A stretch of 8,280 nt of DNA from Clostridia bacterium (GTDB lineage: Bacteria; Aerophobota; Aerophobia; Aerophobales; AE-B3A). Where the stretch lies: assembly GCA_030610745.1 (NCBI GenBank), contig JAUWRC010000065.1, forward strand, positions 1 to 8,280. The letters run 5' to 3'. This document shows, piece by piece, positions 1 to 6,161 of the stretch. Each line of letters starts with the position of its first letter. The stretch's first letter is position 1. The translations under genes were made by a program, and so were the position numbers. Under the pieces are notes generated by a model. That model made no database searches, had not been told where the DNA came from, and saw only the letters and a list, made by a program, of their open reading frames with translations.

Positions 1-2
1 GG

Positions 3-244
3 AACAACTTGTCCTTCAAAAAAGCACCCATTTACCCCCTGAAAGCGTTGGATAAATCTTTAGCAATTCTTGAGATTTTGTCCCAAGAGAGGTCTCCTTT
101 GAGTATAGCTGAGCTCAGTGAGAGATTAGGTAACTATCCTATTGGATCCCAGCCTTCAGGCTAAACACTGGCAGACGCAGACAATTGCAGGAAACTCTTG
201 TTCAGACAAGTAAGAAGATATCTATTTCATTGGGACACAGATAA
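3..244 (+). pseudogene. IclR-family transcriptional regulator, internally deleted and frameshifted remnant
   Basis: IclR regulators have an N-terminal winged helix-turn-helix and a C-terminal effector domain, about 250 residues in all. Here the frame through codons 3-164 reads KALDKSLAILEILSQE followed by SIAELSERLG, the first half of an IclR winged helix, then runs into non-homologous residues and a stop at 162-164. In another frame (134-244, stop 242-244), residues such as PAFRL, RRRQLQETLVQTS and KKISISLG match the last ~30 residues of the family (FRLTxxR...ARxISRxLG). About 170-190 residues, including the recognition helix and ligand pocket, are missing and the two ends are out of frame. 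The junction lies near 131-150. The start may be TTG at 9 or lie upstream of the window. The gene was probably the local regulator of the importer operon. Family assignment rests on motif recall. It cannot encode a functional regulator as read; an assembly error is the alternative. Confidence 0.75.
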
Positions 245-268
245 GTTTAGCAGATAGGTGGGGTATGC

Positions 269-296
269 TGAACAGGGAAAATGTGGGGCTTATAAT
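269..296 (+). promoter_or_regulatory. Candidate sigma-70-type promoter for the importer operon
   Basis: A perfect TATAAT lies at 291-296. The best -35 match is TGAACA at 269-274, four of six consensus bases with a 16-base spacer. Transcription would start near 303 and give a leader of about 175 bases before the binding-protein gene. The -10 is strong and the -35 weak, which would fit an activated promoter, but that is inference. The position between the dead regulator gene and the operon is right for the operon promoter. Confidence 0.4.
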
Positions 297-360
297 GAAT
301 TTAGATTCTTTTCTTAGATGAGAAGCTAAAAATAAGGTCAGGAGGGAGGTGAGAGATTAA

Positions 361-459
361 GTGGCTGTTAGCTGGGGAATAAAAGAAGGCTTTCCCAAGA
401 GAGAAAGTGTCAAGAGATTGGTTTCTCTCTGGAGGAGCTTTGGCAGAGAACTGAACTAA
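361..459 (+). CDS. Possible 32-residue leader ORF upstream of the binding-protein gene
   Basis: A GTG at 361 opens a 32-codon frame ending in TAA at 457-459. Eight bases upstream sits GGAGGTGA (345-352), a full-length Shine-Dalgarno match and the strongest in the window. The peptide would start MAVSWGIKEGFPKRESVKRL; it is basic, has two Trp residues, no signal peptide and no family I recognise. It ends 19 bases before the ATG of the binding protein and contains the inverted repeat 395-432, so translating ribosomes would affect that hairpin. It could be a leader peptide, the stump of a lost gene whose ribosome binding site survived, or chance. Only the ribosome binding site argues for translation. 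Confidence 0.25.
   Translation: MAVSWGIKEGFPKRESVKRLVSLWRSFGRELN
395..432 (+). repeat. Inverted repeat / stem-loop in the operon leader
   Basis: AGAGAGAAA (398-406) is perfectly complementary to TTTCTCTCT (422-430), separated by 15 bases. With one bulged A (397) the stem extends by CC/GG (395-396 with 431-432). It lies about 45 bases upstream of the binding-protein start, downstream of the candidate promoter, and no T-run follows. It could be an operator for a dimeric regulator or an RNA hairpin in the leader; the sequence does not decide between them. Confidence 0.35.
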
Positions 460-478
460 CTCAAAAAAGGAGAGGGAA

Positions 479-1786
479 ATGTATAAGAAAGTTTTTTTGA
501 TAGTAATGACGGGAATGTTGGTTGTTTGCTTAACGGGGTTAATCTCTGTAACGGGATTGGCTAAGACAACTATCTCTATTTGGACGGCTTATCCTGAGAT
601 GCATGAATTCCAAAAACTTGCCGGTGAACGCTACGAGAAATTAAATCCGGGAATAGATATTGAAGCCACTCTTTTTCCTCAGAGGGCTTTAGAGGAAAAA
701 GTAGCTGCTGCTCTTCCAGCGGGACAGGCTTGTGATGTTCTGGACTTAGGGACTATGAGTACCTATCCCTACTACGAAGCCGGTCTTTTCGAAGAGGTTC
801 CCGCTGATCTCGTTGCTTGGTTAAAAGAGAATTTTCCCCCGGCCGCCATCAAGTACAGTACAGTTCCCGGAACCAATAAACTCTATACCATGCCAAATTA
901 TATCTCACTGAAGGTTATGTTTTACAATAAGGACCACTTCAAAGAGGCTGGTTTTACCACTCCTCCGGAAACGATTGAAGAACAGATGATGTACGCTGAG
1001 AAACTAGTCCAATACGATGCTGCGGGCAATCCAACTCGCGTAGGATTGGATCTAAGACTCTCGGGCGGGGGTTTTGGAACATCTCAGAAATACTGGTGTC
1101 AGGTGATGATACCTTATGGGACCATGCCCATTAAGGCAGTGGGAGATAAGTGGCAGGCAGCCTACGATGACGAGTGGGGACAGAAGGCTCTCAAATATTA
1201 TCTGGATGCGGTCTATACATACAAGGTGGAGAGCTTCGAGGTTAAATCGGATGCGGAGGGATTTGGCCTGGGAGTAACCTCGATGTTTCAAAGAGAATCC
1301 TGGGTGATAGGTTACTTAAGGGATAACGCTCCTGAAATTAACTACGGCACCTTCCTTATGCCTAAAGGCCCTCGAGGTTGGGGAACTATTGGAAATATGC
1401 TGGGAATATGTGTTCCCAAGAGTTCTGATCATAAGAAAGAAGCCTGGGCTTTTGCCAAATGGTTGGTCAATGACGAAAATATGGTTAGGATGTTCGGTGA
1501 ATCTGGCTGGCAGCCCTATAGAGCTAATGTTGATTATTCGTCGCTTTATAAAGAAGCTCCGGCTATCAAAGGTTTTGTTGATGCTCTAGGGACTCCCGGA
1601 CATGAAGTTATTGACTACGAGCTTATCTCCCCGGTATTCGAGATTCACAGTCGACTGGCTGAACAGTTGATGATTGACTTCAAGAAACCAGAGCTTCGGG
1701 ATCCCAAGCAATTGGCCGCTGCTATCTCCGATATGGCCAAGGAAACTAACAGAATTCTGGACGATTATGATCTTTTAGCCAAATAA
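479..1786 (+). CDS. ABC sugar transporter, extracellular substrate-binding protein (family 1)
   Basis: This is the secreted receptor of a carbohydrate ABC importer; it captures the sugar outside the membrane and delivers it to the permeases encoded next. The 435-residue length is normal for the MalE/UgpB-like family 1 fold. A signal peptide is clear: MYKK, then a hydrophobic stretch (residues 5-27), with a likely type I cleavage after the Ala of GLA (residue 28). The only Cys in this stretch (17) is not in a convincing lipobox, so a lipoprotein is not supported. The mature protein opens with TISIWTAYPEMHEF, the typical first beta strand of the fold, followed by the acidic/aromatic patches usual in sugar binders. 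AAGGAG at 467-472, six bases before the ATG, fixes the start. The substrate cannot be read from sequence; neighbours suggest a uronate, sugar acid or polyol. Confidence 0.93.
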   Translation: MYKKVFLIVMTGMLVVCLTGLISVTGLAKTTISIWTAYPEMHEFQKLAGERYEKLNPGIDIEATLFPQRALEEKVAAALPAGQACDVLDLGTMSTYPYYEAGLFEEVPADLVAWLKENFPPAAIKYSTVPGTNKLYTMPNYISLKVMFYNKDHFKEAGFTTPPETIEEQMMYAEKLVQYDAAGNPTRVGLDLRLSGGGFGTSQKYWCQVMIPYGTMPIKAVGDKWQAAYDDEWGQKALKYYLDAVYTYKVESFEVKSDAEGFGLGVTSMFQRESWVIGYLRDNAPEINYGTFLMPKGPRGWGTIGNMLGICVPKSSDHKKEAWAFAKWLVNDENMVRMFGESGWQPYRANVDYSSLYKEAPAIKGFVDALGTPGHEVIDYELISPVFEIHSRLAEQLMIDFKKPELRDPKQLAAAISDMAKETNRILDDYDLLAK

Positions 1787-1802
1787 GGGTTTTAGGAGTG
1801 AT

Positions 1803-1848
1803 GGAAACAACCTGTGTCCGGTTGGTTATGACTGGGCACAGGTTTTCC
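1803..1848 (+). repeat. Stem-loop between binding-protein and permease genes
   Basis: AACCTGTGTCC (1809-1819) pairs with GGGCACAGGTT (1834-1844): eleven base pairs with one G-U, closing a 14-base loop. With a two-base bulge on the left the stem continues through GGAA/TTCC (1803-1806 with 1845-1848). No T-run follows, so it is not a standard intrinsic terminator. Hairpins at this position in sugar importer operons (malE-malF is the known case) protect the upstream message from 3' decay and keep binding protein in excess of permease. That role here is inference from position and structure. Confidence 0.6.
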
Positions 1849-1888
1849 CAGTTTGATTCGAGTAAAAAGAAGATGAAAGATTAATTTG

Positions 1889-2821
1889 ATGGCTAGAAAA
1901 AAGCATAGTTATCTGAGAAGATGGTTAGGCAGACGGGGATCTATAAAAAGAAGCCAGATACTATTTATTTTAACGATTTTTGTTCCTCTGATAAGTTTGT
2001 TCATGATCATCCGCATCATTCCCATTGGAGCGACCCTGGGGACCGCGTTTACCAATATGCATCTTATTCGGCCAGTCACTAAATTCGTGGGGATGAAGAA
2101 CTTTATCCGCCTTCTGGAGGATAAACAATTTATTTCCGCTTTTTTTAACTCCATCGAATATGTAGTGGTGGCCGTACCTTTAGAAATAGGGCTGGGACTT
2201 CTCTTTGCCTTAATGCTCAGTAGGAAAATTAAGTTTGAAGCCCTTTACGAAACCCTCTATTTTATTCCCTATATACTTCCTATGGTCCCGGCAGCTATCG
2301 TCTGGAAGTGGTTTTATAGTCCGGGAAGTTTTGGCCTGGCCAACTACCTATTGGAATCAGTGGGATTGGATCGGGTTCCCTGGATGAGCAATCCCAGGAT
2401 TGCGTTGCTTGCCACCATTGGAATTCATGTATGGAAAAATTTGGGTTACTTCATGATTATCTTTCTGGTTGCCTTGAAGAACGTACCGGCCGAGATGCGT
2501 GAGGCCTCAAAGGTAGACGGAGCTACTATCTGGCAGACTATCAGACACATAGAACTTCCTCTGATAAAACCGGTCATCCTTTATGGAATGGTTATGGCTA
2601 CTGTTTGGTCCTGGTCAGCTTTTACGGAAGTTTATATCATGACTCAGGGTACAGATATCTCCACAGGGGCAGAGATTCAAGTTTTAATATACAGGGTCTT
2701 CCAGGAAGCCTTTGTTTATCATAGTATGGGCAAGGGATGCGCCATATCTTTTGTTGTCTTTCTAATCTCTCTGGTTATTATTCTGGTGCAGTTTAAGATA
2801 TTTAGATGGGGAGAGAAATGA
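1889..2821 (+). CDS. ABC sugar transporter, inner-membrane permease (MalF/UgpA type)
   Basis: One of two membrane subunits that form the sugar channel. The 310-residue protein has a basic N-terminus (ARKKHSYLRRWLGRR) and about six hydrophobic segments, near residues 23-50, 85-110, 122-140, 171-195, 230-250 and 283-302. The cytoplasmic EAA loop that docks on the ATPase is intact at about 202-228 (EMREASKVDGATIWQ then IELPLIKP). ATG at 1889 is chosen over the TTG one codon upstream. Neither has a good Shine-Dalgarno sequence, which is unusual in this window; translation may depend on ribosomes arriving from upstream. The stop overlaps the next start as ATGA, so the two permeases are translationally coupled. 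The subclass (MalF/UgpA versus LacF-like) is not resolvable by eye. Confidence 0.93.
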   Translation: MARKKHSYLRRWLGRRGSIKRSQILFILTIFVPLISLFMIIRIIPIGATLGTAFTNMHLIRPVTKFVGMKNFIRLLEDKQFISAFFNSIEYVVVAVPLEIGLGLLFALMLSRKIKFEALYETLYFIPYILPMVPAAIVWKWFYSPGSFGLANYLLESVGLDRVPWMSNPRIALLATIGIHVWKNLGYFMIIFLVALKNVPAEMREASKVDGATIWQTIRHIELPLIKPVILYGMVMATVWSWSAFTEVYIMTQGTDISTGAEIQVLIYRVFQEAFVYHSMGKGCAISFVVFLISLVIILVQFKIFRWGEK

Positions 2822-3663
2822 AAAAATTAGCCACATGCAGAAAAATAAAGGGAAGTAGAATTATCCTACACCTATGCTTGTTGGTTTCCAGCGTAATTAT
2901 GGTTATGCCCTTTATATGGCTAGTATTTACCTCCTTTAAGGAAAAAGCAGATATTATTTCGGTTACTCCCACTCTCTTGCCGCGTCTCTGGACCTTAAGT
3001 AATTACATAAAATTGCCAGAAGTGGCCCCCTTTCTTCGTTTTTTCTTTAACAGTTTTTTTATATCCCTTATCTCTACTCTTTTCGTTATTATTGGTTGTC
3101 CCATGGCTGGTTATATTTTTGCCAAATACAAATTCAGAGGTCAAACGTTCCTGTTCTTACTGATTATGGCTACTATTCTTGTTCCCTTACAGACCTATAT
3201 GATTCCTTTGTACCTCATTATGAAGTCTTTCGGTTGGATTAATACCTATCAGGGTATGATTTTCCCCCTAATTATTATGAGCTCGGGGATTTTCTTTCTG
3301 CGCCAAAATATTTTAACCATTCCCGATGAACTCATTGATGCCTGCAGAATGGATGGATGCTCTGAATTTGGAGTATTTTGGAGGATAATATTTCCCCTGT
3401 CTTTTGCTGCTACGGCGGCCATTGCCATCGTGAACTGGGTCTTTACCTGGAGTCAGGTCTTTATCTGGTACTTAGTGATGGCTAACTCGGAGAAACTATT
3501 CACTATGGAACTGGGATTGATGTATTTTCAGAGACACTATGTCACCGACTACGGTGGAATAATGGCTGCCTGTGTGATCACTGTCCTTCCTATCCTCATA
3601 TTTTTTCTCATTTTCAGAAGAAGAATTATTGAGGGAGTATCCCTTACCGGAATGAAATATTAG
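2818..3663 (+). CDS. ABC sugar transporter, inner-membrane permease (MalG/UgpE type)
   Basis: Second membrane subunit of the importer. From ATG 2818 it is 281 residues, the usual MalG-type length, with hydrophobic segments near 14-38, 75-103, 111-132, 145-162, 193-215 and 247-267. The EAA loop lies at about 171-195 (ELIDACRMDG, then FWRIIFPLS), and the C-terminus is of the usual short polar type (GVSLTGMKY). An in-frame ATG at 2806 is possible, but 2818 is preferred: it forms an ATGA overlap with the upstream stop and has GGGGAG (2807-2812) five bases upstream, whereas 2806 has no ribosome binding site. No ATP-binding subunit gene follows, so a shared MsmX/UgpC-type ATPase elsewhere in the genome presumably energises the complex. 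Confidence 0.93.
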   Translation: MKKLATCRKIKGSRIILHLCLLVSSVIMVMPFIWLVFTSFKEKADIISVTPTLLPRLWTLSNYIKLPEVAPFLRFFFNSFFISLISTLFVIIGCPMAGYIFAKYKFRGQTFLFLLIMATILVPLQTYMIPLYLIMKSFGWINTYQGMIFPLIIMSSGIFFLRQNILTIPDELIDACRMDGCSEFGVFWRIIFPLSFAATAAIAIVNWVFTWSQVFIWYLVMANSEKLFTMELGLMYFQRHYVTDYGGIMAACVITVLPILIFFLIFRRRIIEGVSLTGMKY

Positions 3664-3744
3664 GGTTTTTCATAAGCCGAAGAACACTTGGAGAGAATTT
3701 CTCGTGCTGCTTAGTCTTTTAGGTGAATAAAAAGTTATGATATT

Positions 3745-4896
3745 ATGATTTCACGAGAACGGGTTTTAAAAGCTTTAAATCACGAAGAGCCTGATAGGGT
3801 CCCTGTTGATTTAGCTGGCTCATTGACAAATGCAGGTATAGCCCAAAAAGCTCATAGTGAGCTAAAAGACTATCTTGGCTTAAAAGGAAATGAAGTTGAA
3901 GTTATAGATGTAATGCAGCAACTTGTCAGACCAGACAAGCGAATCTTAAAGAAGTTTGGGGTAGATGTGTATGGGATAGGTGCAAAACCGCCAAAAAGCT
4001 GGAAATTAGTTATTGAAGAAGACAAAGATAATTATTACTATACAGATGAATGGGGCATAAGGTATAGGATGCCTAAGAAATACGGATATTATTTCGATAT
4101 GATAGAAAATCCTCTTGCTAATTCAGATATGAAGAGCTTAAAAGATTACCAGTGGCCAGATCCTCACGACCCTGGTAGAACAGAGGGATTAGAGGAGGAA
4201 GTAAGAAACTTATACGAAAATACTGATTATGCCCTGTTTTTGAATGCACCCACTTCAGGAATATTCGAAAAATCCTTTGCACTGCGAGGTTTTGAGAATT
4301 TTTATATGGATTTGGTGAAAAATCCTGAATTTGCCAAGGTAATTATGGACAAAATGGTTGAATTTTATCTCAGTTATTGGGAGGAAATTCTTCCCCGTGT
4401 TGGTAGGTATGTTCAAATAATAAAAATGGGGGATGACTTAGGAGGACAAAGCGGTCCTCTTATAAATCCTGAGTTATATAGAAAGATGGTAAAGCCACGA
4501 CAAAAGAAAGTATTCTCATGCATTAAGGAAAGAACTAATGCTAAATTATACCTTCACTCTTGTGGGGCTATATATGAGTTTATTCCGGATATTATCGAGT
4601 GTGGAGTAGATATATTAAATCCAGTGCAAGTCTCGGCTAAGGGGATGGATACTAAAAGACTCAAGCAAGAATTTGGAGACAGACTTTCATTTTGGGGTGC
4701 TATTGATACCCAGAGGATTTTGCCCTTCGGGACGCCGGGGGAGGTGGAAGAAGAGGTAAAAAGAAGAATATATGATCTTGCTTCCGGAGGAGGGTATGTC
4801 CTTGCTCCAGTCCACAATATTCAGGCAAATACCTCCCCAGAGAATATCGTAGCTATATTTGAAGCAGCAAAGAAATACGGAAAGTATCCTAATTAA
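3745..4896 (+). CDS. URO-D superfamily protein (MtaA/cobamide methyltransferase-like)
   Basis: Belongs to the uroporphyrinogen decarboxylase-like superfamily of TIM-barrel proteins, which includes heme-pathway HemE and zinc methyltransferases such as MtaA. Length is 383 residues. The N-terminus MISRERVLKALNHEEPDRVP is the hallmark of the non-HemE branch seen near sugar genes. LHSCG (270-274) supplies His271 and Cys273, equivalent to two zinc ligands in MtaA-type enzymes. The third ligand, normally Cys in an APGC-like turn, is replaced by APVHNIQ (354-360), giving His356 nearby. MGDDLGGQSGP (228-238) is another family motif. ATG 3745 is set by the conserved N-terminus and an in-frame stop at 3724-3726, yet the nearest Shine-Dalgarno-like AGGTGA (3721-3726) is 18 bases away. 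The gene looks AT-richer than its neighbours. It is not a heme-pathway HemE; substrate and role are unknown, possibly methyl transfer or C-C cleavage on a sugar-derived compound. Confidence 0.85.
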   Translation: MISRERVLKALNHEEPDRVPVDLAGSLTNAGIAQKAHSELKDYLGLKGNEVEVIDVMQQLVRPDKRILKKFGVDVYGIGAKPPKSWKLVIEEDKDNYYYTDEWGIRYRMPKKYGYYFDMIENPLANSDMKSLKDYQWPDPHDPGRTEGLEEEVRNLYENTDYALFLNAPTSGIFEKSFALRGFENFYMDLVKNPEFAKVIMDKMVEFYLSYWEEILPRVGRYVQIIKMGDDLGGQSGPLINPELYRKMVKPRQKKVFSCIKERTNAKLYLHSCGAIYEFIPDIIECGVDILNPVQVSAKGMDTKRLKQEFGDRLSFWGAIDTQRILPFGTPGEVEEEVKRRIYDLASGGGYVLAPVHNIQANTSPENIVAIFEAAKKYGKYPN

Positions 4897-4918
4897 TATA
4901 TGGAGAACACTTAATAAT

Positions 4919-4946
4919 CTAACTTTCCCCTGTTGGGGGAAGTTAG
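4919..4946 (+). repeat. Stem-loop after the URO-D-like gene
   Basis: CTAACTTTCCCC (4919-4930) pairs with GGGGGAAGTTAG (4935-4946) around a TGTT loop: twelve base pairs with a single G-U. AAT/ATT can extend the base past one bulged G. No T-run follows on either strand, so a classical intrinsic terminator is not supported, though the stability and the position 22 bases after the stop codon would fit a 3' end or processing site. It abuts the dehydrogenase remnant that starts at 4953. Confidence 0.6.
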
Positions 4947-4952
4947 GATTAA

Positions 4953-5060
4953 GTAGGTAGGCCCGTAGAGATAGCTAAAATGGCGGTATTTCTTGCATCA
5001 GATGATCCTAGTTATATTACTGGTGGAGACTTTGATGTAAGCGGAGAACATGTAATTTAG
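4953..5060 (+). pseudogene. C-terminal fragment of a short-chain dehydrogenase/reductase
   Basis: The frame from 4953 to TAG 5058-5060 encodes 35 residues beginning VGRPVEIAKM, then AVFLAS, SYITG and a degenerate tail DVSGEHVI. This is the last part of an SDR enzyme (consensus GRxGxPEExAxxVxFLASdxaxyiTGxxxxVDGG). Aligned by eye with the C-terminus of the SDR encoded at 6162-6926, 14 of 35 residues are identical, with no gap. An in-frame stop at 4950-4952 immediately precedes it and no SDR-like sequence lies upstream, so the Rossmann fold and active site are gone. The usual final VDGG has become VSGE. It is a deletion scar showing that a third SDR gene once stood here. Confidence 0.75.
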
Positions 5061-5099
5061 TCACCTCAGAATGCTCGGGAAATTAAAGGAGATATATTG

Positions 5100-6125
5100 G
5101 TGTCAAGGAAAATGAAAGCGGCAGTTTATGTAAATAAAGGGAAAGTAGTTGTTAGGGAAGTTCCCATACCTCAGATTGGTCAGGCAGAAGCTCTGATTAA
5201 GGTTGAGTGCGCTGGTATTTGTGGTACTGATTTAACTATAATATCAGGGAATCACCCTCGCGCCAGACCTCCTCTTATTATTGGACATGAGTTGTCCGGA
5301 GAGGTAGTTGAGATTGGAGAAGAAAAGACAGAAATTAAAGTAGGGGATAAGGTAACCGTCAGGCCGCTTTTGTCCTGTGGTAAATGTTATGCCTGCCAGA
5401 TGGGTTGGGACCACGTCTGTCAGTATCTTAGGCTTCTGGGGATAGATGTGGATGGAGCTTTTGCTGAGTATGTTAAGGCTCCTCTGGAGACAATCCATAA
5501 ATTGCCAGAAGGAGTTTCTCTGGATTTAGCCGCCCTGACTGAACCCCTGGCAGTAGCCCAGCATGTTATTACCGTTTCTAATCTCAAAATTGGAGATAGG
5601 GTAGCCGTGATTGGTGCAGGCCCTATTGGTATGTTGGTGGCTTTACTGGCAAGAAAAGGCGGGGCTTCCAAAATCATTGTTTCTGAGGTAAATGAGTACA
5701 GGTTAGAGCTAGCCAGACACTTTGGATTTACCATTATAGATGCCAGTAGGATTGATCCTGTTTCCAGGGTTTTTGAGCTAACTAATGGAATGGGAGCAGA
5801 TGTAGTCTATGAGGTTTCAGGAACAGCTTCGGGTACCCTACAGATGGTAGATATGGTAAAGATAAGAGGAGAAATTATCCTGGTTGGTGTTCATGAAAAA
5901 CCCGATCCGACAAATTTCACCCAGGCTACTTTCAAAGAGTTAGTTTTGAGAGGCAGTCGTGTCTATATGAAGATTGATTACAGCCGAGCTATAGAGCTTC
6001 TTATACCAGAACAAGATAACCTGAGGTCTTTAATTTCCCACAGATTCGGACTGGAAAAAGCTTCCAAGGGGCTGGATTTGGTTAGACAGAGAGGTAAAGC
6101 AATGAAGATATTATTGAAACCTTAA
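5100..6125 (+). CDS. Zinc-dependent medium-chain alcohol/polyol dehydrogenase
   Basis: Member of the MDR family (sorbitol, threonine, L-idonate and galactitol-phosphate dehydrogenases): NAD(P)-linked oxidation of a secondary hydroxyl. Numbered from GTG 5100 (341 residues, normal length), catalytic zinc ligands are Cys41 (GICGTD), His63-Glu64 (GHE) and Glu148 (TEP). The structural zinc site is complete: Cys93, 96, 99 and 107. The Rossmann motif GAGPIG is at 172-177, and an acidic residue ends the second strand (Glu196 in VSEVNEYR), which favours NAD over NADP. AGGAG (5087-5091) sits eight bases before GTG 5100 and five before TTG 5097; the internal ATG 5112 is too distant. It likely oxidises a sugar acid or polyol feeding the SDR and isomerase downstream; the exact substrate cannot be told. 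Confidence 0.92.
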   Translation: MSRKMKAAVYVNKGKVVVREVPIPQIGQAEALIKVECAGICGTDLTIISGNHPRARPPLIIGHELSGEVVEIGEEKTEIKVGDKVTVRPLLSCGKCYACQMGWDHVCQYLRLLGIDVDGAFAEYVKAPLETIHKLPEGVSLDLAALTEPLAVAQHVITVSNLKIGDRVAVIGAGPIGMLVALLARKGGASKIIVSEVNEYRLELARHFGFTIIDASRIDPVSRVFELTNGMGADVVYEVSGTASGTLQMVDMVKIRGEIILVGVHEKPDPTNFTQATFKELVLRGSRVYMKIDYSRAIELLIPEQDNLRSLISHRFGLEKASKGLDLVRQRGKAMKILLKP

Positions 6126-6161
6126 CGAATAACCATATGAAAAATTGGCAGGAGGAAATCT

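Noticed and set aside
1052..1291. Reverse-strand open frame opposite the binding-protein gene
   Set aside because: It lies fully inside a well-supported gene on the other strand, with no ribosome binding site or family resemblance.
3693..3703. Near-palindrome GAGAATTTCTC before the URO-D-like gene
   Set aside because: It is short, with one central base and no room for an RNA loop; such sites occur by chance in AT-rich spacers.
4554..4817. Reverse-strand open frame opposite the URO-D-like gene
   Set aside because: It is antisense to conserved coding sequence and reads as a codon-bias shadow.
5420..5734. Reverse-strand open frame of 104 codons opposite the zinc dehydrogenase
   Set aside because: It is antisense to the zinc-binding and Rossmann regions of an intact enzyme; the translation has no recognisable domain.
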